From NCBI GenBank assembly GCA_964517465.1, contig CAZFEK010000001.1, forward strand, positions 62,001 to 126,000: 64,000 bases of DNA, written 5' to 3'. Positions within the stretch are counted from its first letter, which is position 1, and each line of letters opens with the position of its first letter. Positions 37,188 through 45,181 of the stretch are shown one piece after another. This DNA comes from JACPUX01 sp964517465. Its GTDB lineage: Bacteria; Pseudomonadota; Gammaproteobacteria; Burkholderiales; Casimicrobiaceae. The notes under the pieces are model-generated. The model saw only the letters and a list, made by a program, of their open reading frames with translations, made no database searches and was not told where the DNA came from. A program made the position numbers and the translations under genes.

Positions 37188-37366
37188 ACTCGGGCCTGGT
37201 GCAATCGATTTCGGCGAAGGCTAACCTGAGCAGAGCGAAGGTTAAGCCGCGCAGCGGCGGCCGGCGCCAAAACCGATTGCACGCACAGAAGGCGTTGCTC
37301 GAATACCTGGTCTGCGGGCGGGTGAACGATTGAACTCGGGCCTGGTGCAATCGATTTCGGCGAAGG
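37023..37366 (+). repeat. Direct duplication of the argF 3' end, about 146-bp period
   Basis: Bases 37023-37220 (skipping the N run) and 37269-37366 share 98 identical bases, covering the last 22 codons of argF and about 33 bases after its stop. The second copy follows the first after a 48-base spacer and includes a second stop. The copy number is unresolved because the gap is inside the repeat. Confidence 0.9.
37066..37165. other. Assembly gap of 100 N
   Basis: Exactly 100 N is a common scaffold placeholder for unknown length. It sits within a 98-base exact repeat, which explains the break. Coding logic for argF suggests that no unique sequence is missing. Confidence 0.95.
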
Positions 37367-37395
37367 TTAAGCTGAGCGACCGCATGGGTGGAGAT

Positions 37396-37514
37396 GTAGG
37401 AGCGGCCTTGGCCGAGACCGCTACGAATCGCAAATGCACCGCCGTCTTCGCGGGCAAGCCCGCTCCTGCCAAACCTTGGCCTGCCCTGGTAGGAGCGGCC
37501 TTGGCCGCGACAGC
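37396..37514. repeat. REP cluster, left side of the RAYT gene
   Basis: Three REP palindromes in alternating orientation: 37396-37424 (starts GTAGGAGCGGCC), 37448-37470 (TCGCGGGCAAGCCCGCTCCT, the inverted form) and 37489-37514. The inner hairpins CGGGC/GCCCG and CGGCC/GGCCG are clear. The block 37399-37498 is repeated at 38068-38167. Confidence 0.93.
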
Positions 37515-37521
37515 TATTCAC

Positions 37522-37983
37522 TCACTGGAGCCAAATCGCATCCCAATGGGGGTAATCGCCCAGTCGCGCCGTCGATCCTGCTCGCAATGGGTTGCCCACG
37601 ATATACCGAGCGACTGCCTGAAGATCCTGTTCCTGTCGCAGAGCGCGGTCATAAAAACCTGCTTGCCACACTCGCAGGCCGGGCGTCCCACAGAATTCAT
37701 TGATGCGCCGGGAGCTTACCGATTTGAATCGGCGGACCACCGCATCCAGATGACTGTGGCCCAGCTCAAACATCCAATGCAAATGGTCGGGCATCAAAAC
37801 AAAGGCCAGCGTCTGCGCCTCGCCAAGGGTGGAACACTCACGCAGCGCTCCGATCGCAATTCGCGCCACGCGGAAGTTCTCAAATACCGGACGCCGTTCA
37901 TTCGTAACCGTTGTTACGATGTAGACCCGACCGGGTTCGGAATACCGGCCAAGGCGCAACCTGTGGGCATGAGCTTGGGTCAT
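37522..37983 (-). CDS. REP-associated tyrosine transposase (RAYT)
   Basis: A single-copy HUH/Y1 transposase related to IS200/IS605 TnpA that cleaves and mobilises REP sequences. The 153-residue product has the N-terminal YIVTTVTNERRPVFEN, the HUH motif in VLMPDHLHWMFELG, and the catalytic-Tyr helix with QAVARYIVGNPLRAG, so the enzyme looks intact. The ATG at 37983 is preferred to a TTG at 37998. It is bracketed by REP clusters within 10 and 40 bases, the typical REPtron arrangement. It lies between argF and argG, opposite in direction. Confidence 0.93.
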   Translation of the reverse strand: MTQAHAHRLRLGRYSEPGRVYIVTTVTNERRPVFENFRVARIAIGALRECSTLGEAQTLAFVLMPDHLHWMFELGHSHLDAVVRRFKSVSSRRINEFCGTPGLRVWQAGFYDRALRQEQDLQAVARYIVGNPLRAGSTARLGDYPHWDAIWLQ

Positions 37984-38023
37984 TGCGAAATGATACAACG
38001 ATGCCCGAGTTATGCACCAGGAA

Positions 38024-38182
38024 TCGCGGGCAAGCCCGCTCCTACAAAACCTTGGCTCGCCCCGGTCGGAGCGGCCTTGGCCGAGGCCGCCACGAATCGC
38101 AAATGCACCGCCGTCTTCGCGGGCAAGCCCGCTCCTACCAAACCTTGGCCTGCTTTGGTAGGAGCGGACCTCACTGCGGAGC
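38024..38182. repeat. REP cluster, right side of the RAYT gene
   Basis: Four REP palindromes: 38024-38045 and 38117-38139 in the TCGCGGGCAAGC orientation, 38064-38092 and 38157-38182 in the opposite one. The spacing between like units is 93 bases. The last unit is degenerate (GGAGCGGACCTCACTGCGGA) and abuts the next gene. Confidence 0.9.
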
Positions 38183-38189
38183 CAAAGCG

Positions 38190-38576
38190 ATGATCGATCA
38201 CATCGGTGTCTCGGTTTCGAATTTGCCGAAAGCCAGGGCTTTTTATCAGGCGTCTCTGGCGCCCCTAGGCTATTCCCTGATCATCGAGTTCACCGGAGAA
38301 CAGCCCGGAGGTTTTGTCGGCGCCGGTTTCGGCGTTCCGCCCAAACCCGATTTCTGGCTGGCGCAAGGGGCACCACAGCTACCGCCTGTGCATGTCGCTT
38401 TCCGCGCCGAAACCCGCGCCCAAGTCCATGCATTCCATGCGGCGGCGGTCGCCGCCGGGGGGCACGACAACGGCAGACCAGGGCTCAGGCCGCATTATCA
38501 CGCCAATTATTATGGTGCCTTTGTTCTGGATGCCGACGGCAACAACATCGAAGCGGTTTGCCACAAGCCGGAATAA
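38190..38576 (+). CDS. VOC (glyoxalase/bleomycin resistance fold) protein
   Basis: A 128-residue single-module VOC protein starting MIDHIGVSVSNLPKARAFYQ, with a metal-type His at H4, HVAFRAETRAQVHAFHAAA in the second half and the C-terminal YGAFVLDADGNNIEAVCHKP containing the Glu ligand. Such proteins act as glyoxalases, dioxygenases, isomerases or drug-binding proteins; nothing here decides which. Its ribosome binding site (GGAG 8 bases before the ATG) lies in the edge of the REP cluster. argG starts 39 bases after its stop. Confidence 0.88.
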   Translation: MIDHIGVSVSNLPKARAFYQASLAPLGYSLIIEFTGEQPGGFVGAGFGVPPKPDFWLAQGAPQLPPVHVAFRAETRAQVHAFHAAAVAAGGHDNGRPGLRPHYHANYYGAFVLDADGNNIEAVCHKPE

Positions 38577-38615
38577 GGGCCGGTGGGAGCAAGTTTTGTC
38601 GAAGGAAGTGAGCAT

Positions 38616-39845
38616 ATGAGTGAAATCAAGCGCGTCGTGCTCGCCTATTCGGGCGGGTTGGATACTTCGGTCATTCTGAAGTGGCTGCAGGAACAGTATC
38701 AGTGCGAGGTGGTGACCTTTACCGCCGACCTCGGTCAGGGAGAAGAACTGGATCCGGCCCGCAAGAAGGCCCTTCAGTTCGGCATTCAGCCTGAACACAT
38801 CTTTATCGACGATTTGCGTGAAGAGTTTGTGCGCGATTTCGTTTTCCCCATGTTTCGGGCAAACACCATCTATGAGGGCGAATACCTGCTGGGAACGTCG
38901 ATCGCCCGCCCGCTGATCGCCAAACGCCTGGTGGAAATCACCAACCAAGTGGGCGCCGACGCGATCTCTCATGGCGCCACGGGAAAAGGTAACGACCAAG
39001 TTCGTTTCGAGTTGGGCGCCTACGCCCTCAAGCCGGGGGTGAAGATCATCGCGCCATGGCGCGAATGGGATCTGCTTTCGCGCGAGAAACTCATGGCCTA
39101 TGCCGAACGTCATGGCATTCCCATCGACATGAAGCACAAGCAGGGCGGCTCGCCCTACTCCATGGATGCCAATCTGCTGCATATCTCTTATGAAGGGCGC
39201 CACCTGGAAGACCCGTCCGCCGAAGCCGAAGAAGGCATGTGGCGCTGGACGGTTTCCCCGGAAGCTGCACCTGATGTCGCCGAGTACATCGATCTCACTT
39301 TCGAGCGCGGTGACCTGGTAAGCATCGATGGCAAACGCATGGCCGCTCATGAACTGCTCGCGGCGCTCAACCGGCTTGGCGGCAAGCATGGTATTGGCCG
39401 ACTCGACCTCGTGGAGAACCGCTACCTCGGCATGAAGTCACGCGGCTGTTATGAAACCCCCGGCGGCGCCATATTGCTCAAAGCGCATCGTGCCATCGAG
39501 TCGATCACCCTGGACCGCGAGGTGGCCCACTTGAAGGACGACCTCATGCCCCGCTATGCCAGCCTGATTTACAACGGCTATTGGTGGAGCCCGGAACGCA
39601 AAGCGCTGCAGGCGCTGATCGATCACACGCAAGCAAACGTCAACGGGTGGGTCCGGCTGAAGTTGTACAAGGGCAACGTGATCGTCACCAGCCGTGATTC
39701 CAAGACCGACTCGCTCTTCGACCCGACCATTGCCACTTTCGAGGACGACGCGGGCGCCTACGACCAGAAGGACGCCGGCGGCTTCATCAAACTCAACGCT
39801 TTGCGGATGCGCATCGCCGCGAAGCGGGCGCAACGCAAAAGCTAA
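38616..39845 (+). CDS. argG: Argininosuccinate synthase
   Basis: Joins citrulline and aspartate with ATP in arginine synthesis. The protein is 409 residues: AYSGGLDTSVILKWLQ (PP-loop), DLGQGEELD, GKGNDQVRFELGAYAL and the citrulline-binding SRGCYETPGG. It is complete. AAGGAAG precedes the ATG at 38616. It normally follows argF directly; here the REP/RAYT module and a VOC gene lie between. Confidence 0.98.
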   Translation: MSEIKRVVLAYSGGLDTSVILKWLQEQYQCEVVTFTADLGQGEELDPARKKALQFGIQPEHIFIDDLREEFVRDFVFPMFRANTIYEGEYLLGTSIARPLIAKRLVEITNQVGADAISHGATGKGNDQVRFELGAYALKPGVKIIAPWREWDLLSREKLMAYAERHGIPIDMKHKQGGSPYSMDANLLHISYEGRHLEDPSAEAEEGMWRWTVSPEAAPDVAEYIDLTFERGDLVSIDGKRMAAHELLAALNRLGGKHGIGRLDLVENRYLGMKSRGCYETPGGAILLKAHRAIESITLDREVAHLKDDLMPRYASLIYNGYWWSPERKALQALIDHTQANVNGWVRLKLYKGNVIVTSRDSKTDSLFDPTIATFEDDAGAYDQKDAGGFIKLNALRMRIAAKRAQRKS

Positions 39846-39851
39846 AAGAAA

Positions 39852-39871
39852 GCCCCCGGCAAGCCGGGGGC
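39852..39871 (-). terminator. Terminator for the TonB receptor gene (leftward)
   Basis: A 9-base perfect GC stem (GCCCCCGGC / GCCGGGGGC) with a 2-base loop. On the minus strand it is followed by TTTCTTTT, so it works for the leftward transcript. The plus strand has no U-tract. Confidence 0.8.
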
Positions 39872-39890
39872 CTCGGAGTTTCCTGCCACC

Positions 39891-39922
39891 GCCCCGGAGC
39901 ATGCTCCGGGGCGTTCTTGTTG
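39891..39922 (+). terminator. Terminator for argG (rightward)
   Basis: GCCCCGGAGC / GCTCCGGGGC, a 10-base perfect stem with a 2-base loop, is followed on the plus strand by GTTCTTGTTGTT. It lies 45 bases after the argG stop and past the leftward terminator, so each strand reads its own stop site last. Confidence 0.75.
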
Positions 39923-39926
39923 TTGC

Positions 39927-42653
39927 TTACTTGATTTTGTATTCGAAATCCAAGCGGTACTGGCGGCCCCGCACGTCATAGATGCTGAAATCGTACAGGA
40001 AGGTGCCGCTGAAGCCCGGATCGTAGGGCGGCTTCTCGTTGGTGAGGTTCACCACCGTTGCCGTCACGCGCAAGTTCTTGTTGAGCTGATACTTGCCGTA
40101 GAGGGTATAGGTCGTGTAGGCAGGAATACGCTCGCCGTAAACACCATTCTGGAACCGTGGATCCTGCTCAGTGAAGTACGAACCGGGCAGCAACTGCTGA
40201 TAGTAGCCATGGATGTAGTTGGCCGACAGGGTGGCACTGAATGGCTGCTTGTCCCAATCCAAGGCCACGCTGCCTCTCACCCGCGGCATGGTGTTGGTGC
40301 CGCCGTTGGTGCCCACAGTCTCGACGCCATTCTCTTTGAAGGTGGCGATATAGACCCAGTTGGTGCGAGCAGTGAACTTGCCAAACCCGGTGTTGAAGCC
40401 GACTTTGGCGTCAAAGTCAAAGCCTTGGGTTTTGGTTTCGTTCAGGTTGGTATAACCAGAAAGCACCGTGACGATGGCGTTGGTCGACGGATCGCGAATC
40501 ACGTTGGGGCCACCAGCATTCACGACGGACTGGAAGCTCGGCGCCGCGACGATGTTTTTCCACTTGATCGCGTAAGCGTTGAGCCCAACGTTGATGTCTT
40601 TGTTGGGTTCAACGACGAAACCAAAGGTGGCCGATTCCGATTTCTCCGCCTCGAGGTTCGGGTTGCCCGCGAACACGCCGGAAATCTGCGTAATCTGATT
40701 GGTCAGCGGGTCGGTCACCGAGGTGAAGAAGGTGGCGACCGAGGGCGAGATCTCCGGCAGCGTTGGCGCCCGGAAGCCCTTGCCCCAGTTGGCCCGCAGC
40801 AGCAGGTTACCGGTGGGCTTAAATTTCACACCGACCTTGGGCGTGGTCGAGCTGCCATAGTCGCTATAGTGGTCGTAACGCGCCGCCAACTGGCCCTCGA
40901 TCATGGAAGTGACGGGCAGGGACAATTCGCCGTAAGCAGCGTAGGAGTCGCGCTTGCCGTCGGTCGAGGTAATGCCCTGACCGAGGATGAGGCCGGCACT
41001 GGCGATTTCAGCCGGCCGGTCCTTCAGCTTCTCGTTGCGGAACTCGGCGCCCAGGGCCAGTCCGATCGGCCCGCCGCCGAGCTTGCCCAGTTCGGTATTG
41101 GCCTTGGTGTCGAGGAAGGACATTTCCGAGGTCGACTGGCGCGGGAAATTCGCCCGCATCATGTCGCGCGAGGCGGCGCTGTTGGTGGACCAGTTGTTGA
41201 GGTTGTAGGTGCTGCCCGTGGAAATGGGAACTGGAGGCTGCGGGTTGGTCGAAACGCCGAACAGCGTGCTGGTGCCGTTCAAGGACAGGCGGTTGGAGTT
41301 GAAAGACTCCACCTCGTTCTTGGCGTAACCCGCGCCGGTATCGAAATCCCAGGAGCCCAGGCTGTAATTCAGTCCGCCCAGCAAGCGCCAGGTAGTGGAC
41401 GTGATTTCGGTGTCCCGAGTGCCCATGTCGTTCAACACGCCGACATAACGGGCATTGGTGGTCATGGGATTACCCGCCGCGCCCGGCGCAAAGGTAATGT
41501 TGTAGGTGAAGGGACGCAGGCCAGCGGGGGTTTGCGTCAGGCCCGTGGTAGCAGCGAAGAACGGGGACTGAAACTTCTGCAAGGTCTTGTTCTCGCTCCA
41601 GCCGAATTCAGCGTAGCCACTGAGGTTGGACGAAAAATTGAAAGTACCGCGCGACAGGAGGCCCATGCGTTCGGTCTTGGGCATGGCGGTGAACTGATCG
41701 TTGAAGTCCCTGCCGCAGAACGTATTGGTCGCGTTGTTCCAGCTGTTGTTACCCAAGGGTCCGGCGATTAGGCCGAGATCTACCGCCTGCGCCCCGTTTA
41801 GAACGAAACCGTTCAGCGCGCAATCTCCGTTAGCTTGGAAATTGGTGGAAAGCCCTCCCGAGGAGGTCAGACCGCGCCAAGTGCCGGCACCGGTCAGCGA
41901 TTGGTGGTTACGACCACCCTGGTGACCCCGCATGTCGCGCGTCTTGCCGAACTCGGTGTCCGACAACATCACGAGATCGCGCTTGTAATAGTCGAACGAA
42001 GCGAAGACGTTGAAACGATCGCGTCCCAGATCGCCAAAGCCGCCGACGGCGTTGAGGCGATAGTCGTTCTTGCCTTCGAAGGAGCCCAGACCGCCGCCCA
42101 CTTGCGCACCGACGAAGTCTTTGCGCAAGATGACGTTGACCACCCCGGCGATGGCGTCAGAACCGTAGACGGCAGAGGCGCCGTCCTTCAAAACTTCGAC
42201 GCGCTCGACGGCGCTGCTAGGAATGCTGTTGAGGTCAACGAAAGTATCTTGCAGGTTCTGCGCGAAGCCGTAGCCTGCGGTGCGACGGCCGTTGATCAGC
42301 ACCAGAGTGGACTTCTGGCCCAAACCGCGCAAGGAAATGCCGGCAGCCCCCGGCGCGAAACTGTTGGTGAAGCTTTCGCCAAAACTGCCGCCGCTATTGG
42401 CCGGAATATTGCGCAGTACCTCGGCTACGGTCGCCAGACCCGTGCGTTCGATTTGGTCGCGGCTGATAATTTCCACCGGCGCAACGGTTTCGGTGTCGAC
42501 ACGCTTGATGTTCGACCCCGTCACTTCGATTTTTTCAATCTTTTGCGGCTGGCTTTGAGCAAAAGCCGAACCCGAAGCCGCGAGCGTGATCGCCACGCTC
42601 AGGCCCAAGGCCGCCTGGACGGCTAGGGTAAGCTGTTTTCTTTGCAAATTCAT
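39927..42653 (-). CDS. TonB-dependent outer-membrane receptor
   Basis: A 908-residue receptor: signal peptide (cleaved near SAFA-QSQ), a plug starting KIEKIEVTGSNIKRVDTE, GQKSTLVLINGRRTAGYGF and GASAVYGSDAIAGVVNVI, then a 22-strand barrel with a C-terminal Phe-x-Tyr-x-Lys type end (YRLDFEYKIK). The plug N-terminus has the IEVTGSNIKR box of the Oar-like/peptide-type receptors, and no STN domain, so it is not a sigma-regulator type. Ligand unknown; peptides are a reasonable guess given the adjacent peptidase. It is last of four leftward genes, with its own 365-base upstream region. Confidence 0.93.
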   Translation of the reverse strand: MNLQRKQLTLAVQAALGLSVAITLAASGSAFAQSQPQKIEKIEVTGSNIKRVDTETVAPVEIISRDQIERTGLATVAEVLRNIPANSGGSFGESFTNSFAPGAAGISLRGLGQKSTLVLINGRRTAGYGFAQNLQDTFVDLNSIPSSAVERVEVLKDGASAVYGSDAIAGVVNVILRKDFVGAQVGGGLGSFEGKNDYRLNAVGGFGDLGRDRFNVFASFDYYKRDLVMLSDTEFGKTRDMRGHQGGRNHQSLTGAGTWRGLTSSGGLSTNFQANGDCALNGFVLNGAQAVDLGLIAGPLGNNSWNNATNTFCGRDFNDQFTAMPKTERMGLLSRGTFNFSSNLSGYAEFGWSENKTLQKFQSPFFAATTGLTQTPAGLRPFTYNITFAPGAAGNPMTTNARYVGVLNDMGTRDTEITSTTWRLLGGLNYSLGSWDFDTGAGYAKNEVESFNSNRLSLNGTSTLFGVSTNPQPPVPISTGSTYNLNNWSTNSAASRDMMRANFPRQSTSEMSFLDTKANTELGKLGGGPIGLALGAEFRNEKLKDRPAEIASAGLILGQGITSTDGKRDSYAAYGELSLPVTSMIEGQLAARYDHYSDYGSSTTPKVGVKFKPTGNLLLRANWGKGFRAPTLPEISPSVATFFTSVTDPLTNQITQISGVFAGNPNLEAEKSESATFGFVVEPNKDINVGLNAYAIKWKNIVAAPSFQSVVNAGGPNVIRDPSTNAIVTVLSGYTNLNETKTQGFDFDAKVGFNTGFGKFTARTNWVYIATFKENGVETVGTNGGTNTMPRVRGSVALDWDKQPFSATLSANYIHGYYQQLLPGSYFTEQDPRFQNGVYGERIPAYTTYTLYGKYQLNKNLRVTATVVNLTNEKPPYDPGFSGTFLYDFSIYDVRGRQYRLDFEYKIK

Positions 42654-43018
42654 GATGTTAAACCCCTTCGGTATTAAAATTTTTGGCCCCTTCCGGGGCC
42701 GGTAGCCCTAAGATACGCCAACCGTTTCCTGCCAGCAACGGCCTTGTGGATCGAGAAACGGTCTAACATATTGTTTATTCATCTGTTTTACAGTGACGGA
42801 CGGGTTTCTGGGGCTCACGCCTGTTGTACAAAAAATACAGTTTTCCGGCTTTCCCGATGCGAAGGGCTTAAGGACCTCCACGGCCAACAAAGCCACATGA
42901 GGACCTTTCCCGACCGGAAAGAACCCGGTTTTCGATCACGTGCGGCCTGAACCCCAACCGCTCCCCCCTCGCCAAAAACCCCGCGCCCTTGGCTCAGCGT
43001 CGAATACTCGCCGGCCGC
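42654..43018. other. Upstream region of the TonB receptor gene
   Basis: 365 bases with no gene. A GGCCCC/GGGGCC hairpin at 42685-42700 lies about 30 bases before the receptor start on the minus strand and may be a leader structure. No riboswitch core or operator was recognised. Confidence 0.4.
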
Positions 43019-45046
43019 CTAATTCCCGGCTTGGCGTACGCCGAGATTTTCATTGAAGAACTTCAACATGCGGCTATACATGTCGACCCGATTTTCCAGT
43101 TTGGAGAAGCCGTGTCCTTCTTCCGGCTTGACGATCCATTCGGTTTGTTTGCCCGCTTTTTCGAGCGCGGCCTTCATCTTTTCTCCCTGTTCGAGCGGAA
43201 CTCGCATGTCTGCCTCCCCAAACACCAGCATGGTGGGAGCTTTGATCTTAGCGGCATGATACGCTGGAGAAACGGCCCGCAAAGCCTCCGTTTCCTTCTT
43301 GGGGTCCCCGACCATTCGGGTCCAAAAGTAGTAACCCTCCTCGTTGGTGACCGTGTCGCCTCGAGTAGAAGTGAGCTGCAGATCGAGATCGGTGACCGCC
43401 AGGGCGGCTACGCCGCACCTGTACTTGTCCGGTGTTTTGATCAGGCCCCACAGCGTCGCGTAACCCCCGTAGCTTGCGCCATATAGACAAACACGCGCTG
43501 GGTCGACCAAACCCTTGGCCACGAGGTGATCGACCCCGTCTTCGATGTCCTCCTGCATGGCCTTGCCGATTTGCCGAATTCCGGAGGTGAAGAGTTTGTG
43601 TCCGAAACCCGGTGTCATGCGGAAGTTGGTCAATAGCACGGCGTAGCCGTTCTGGGCGAGGAACTGCGATTCCATGGGCCCCCACATTTGCAAACCCCAG
43701 TAGTCGGCGCGAACATGCGGGCCGCCGTGGATATTGACGATTAGAGGCAATTTCTTTCCCTCGCTGCCTTTGGGGAGGAAAAGATAAGCCGGGATTTCCA
43801 GCCCGTCACGAGCCTTGAAAACGAGTGCTTGCATCTCCACCAGGTCTGATTCCTTGAGCCACGGTCTCATGGAGAAAACCTCTTCGATTTGTTTCGCTGC
43901 CGCATCGAATAGGTACCATGTTCCGGAATGCCGGTCGGAAAAGGAATAGACGACGCTGCGGCTGCTGCCATCTTCCGGGGGGCGAAACAAATTCACACGC
44001 GAGTTGAGCGAAGCGTCGAGGGACGCCTGCGTCTTTTCCCACTGCGCGTCAAACCACTTCACCCCGGGCTTGAGACCCTCGTAACGCACTCCAGCGAGTT
44101 TCTTCGTTTTGGGATCGAAAATCAGGCTTGACGGATCCGGACCCGCGCCATTGGCCATGGCCACATCGACCTCCGCGTGTTCGAAGACCAAGTCCTTGAG
44201 CGCTTTTCTCTCGGCGTCGTAGGTATATATGGCGTACTTGTCGCGCCCAAGGTTCGACAGGACGTAAAAACTACCGTCGTAGCCGAAATCAAGAGGAAGG
44301 AAATTCTTTTCGAACAGGTCATACTGGGCCAGCTCCACCCATTTGGCTTCGCCGTTGGAGCGCCACCAAATGGTCGCGCGTAGTTTTTCGTCGAGCGAAA
44401 CCGCAGCACGCGGTACACCGTCCTTGTCCAGTACCCAGTCGGCCACGCGTCCGGGGTTTTCCCAGGTCAGCAGGGTTTTGCGCCCGGTTCGCGTATTGAG
44501 CCGATAAACGTCCGGGCTTTTTAGGTTGCGATCGTTGGCAAGCGCGATGATTTCATCGGACGGCTCTTTGGTCCGAGCAAGAAAGGAACTCATCCGGATA
44601 ACGTTCTGGCCCAAGTTCACTTGCGACTCGACGGTCGGTTCCAGAACCCTCGCGTTCTTGCCGTCTTTGTCAACGGCAAAAAGTCCGCCGACGTACTTCT
44701 TTCGAGATCCGGAAGGCTCGTTGATATTGCCCAGGCTATACACCAAGCGGTCGTTGCTCACCCAGTGGAAATCGACGACATCGGCGTCTTTCATGCGCGT
44801 CAGGCGCCCTCCCTTGCGCTCCTTCAGGGAAATGACCGCTAGATTCATCCGGCCGTCCGCGGGAGCGGTGGCAGCCAGATGGGTCCCGTCAGGAGACAAC
44901 TTTACGCCGTAATACTGCGGATTCTTGAAGAACTCCTCGATGGTGTTTGTCGCAGCCCAGGCGCTGCCGATCCACGGTGTCAAAAGAACTGCCGCGAACG
45001 CAGGGGCCAATTGACGGACGCGAAAAGCGAAATGGCGAAAACTCAT
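43019..45046 (-). CDS. Secreted S9 family peptidase (prolyl oligopeptidase / acylaminoacyl peptidase type)
   Basis: A 675-residue serine peptidase with a signal peptide (cleaved near SAWA-ATN), so it acts in the periplasm or outside. The N-terminal propeller covers about residues 40-400; the alpha/beta hydrolase part has VNIHGGPHVRADYWG, nucleophile S525 in YGASYGGYA, FGEADMRVP with the acid and EEGHGF with the His. The start at 45046 has GGGAGA upstream; the frame open to 45118 is not signal-like. It lies between two TonB receptors in the same direction, suggesting peptide digestion and uptake together. Confidence 0.93.
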   Translation of the reverse strand: MSFRHFAFRVRQLAPAFAAVLLTPWIGSAWAATNTIEEFFKNPQYYGVKLSPDGTHLAATAPADGRMNLAVISLKERKGGRLTRMKDADVVDFHWVSNDRLVYSLGNINEPSGSRKKYVGGLFAVDKDGKNARVLEPTVESQVNLGQNVIRMSSFLARTKEPSDEIIALANDRNLKSPDVYRLNTRTGRKTLLTWENPGRVADWVLDKDGVPRAAVSLDEKLRATIWWRSNGEAKWVELAQYDLFEKNFLPLDFGYDGSFYVLSNLGRDKYAIYTYDAERKALKDLVFEHAEVDVAMANGAGPDPSSLIFDPKTKKLAGVRYEGLKPGVKWFDAQWEKTQASLDASLNSRVNLFRPPEDGSSRSVVYSFSDRHSGTWYLFDAAAKQIEEVFSMRPWLKESDLVEMQALVFKARDGLEIPAYLFLPKGSEGKKLPLIVNIHGGPHVRADYWGLQMWGPMESQFLAQNGYAVLLTNFRMTPGFGHKLFTSGIRQIGKAMQEDIEDGVDHLVAKGLVDPARVCLYGASYGGYATLWGLIKTPDKYRCGVAALAVTDLDLQLTSTRGDTVTNEEGYYFWTRMVGDPKKETEALRAVSPAYHAAKIKAPTMLVFGEADMRVPLEQGEKMKAALEKAGKQTEWIVKPEEGHGFSKLENRVDMYSRMLKFFNENLGVRQAGN

Positions 45047-45138
45047 GGGTGATCTCCCTTGGTTGTGTCGGCCGATTGCGGCGACTCCCAAAAACGCGCC
45101 GAGTTTATCAATGTTCATGAATCATGACCACAAATAAG

Positions 45139-45162
45139 AAGGGCCGGTAGCGACCGGCCCTT
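45139..45162 (-). terminator. Terminator after the second TonB receptor gene
   Basis: AAGGGCCGGT pairs with ACCGGCCCTT (10 bases, 4-base loop). On the minus strand it is followed by CTTATTTG. It separates the receptor transcript from the peptidase gene downstream. Confidence 0.8.
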
Positions 45163-45181
45163 GGGAAAGGCAAAAACGAGC

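Noticed and set aside
36128..37333. Open frame reading argF through the N run to a second copy
   Set aside because: Translating 100 N is meaningless; the real argF ends at 37187 when the gap is closed.
37396..38182. CRISPR array
   Set aside because: Repeats are palindromic and alternate in orientation with spacers of similar sequence, and a RAYT gene lies between; these are REP elements.
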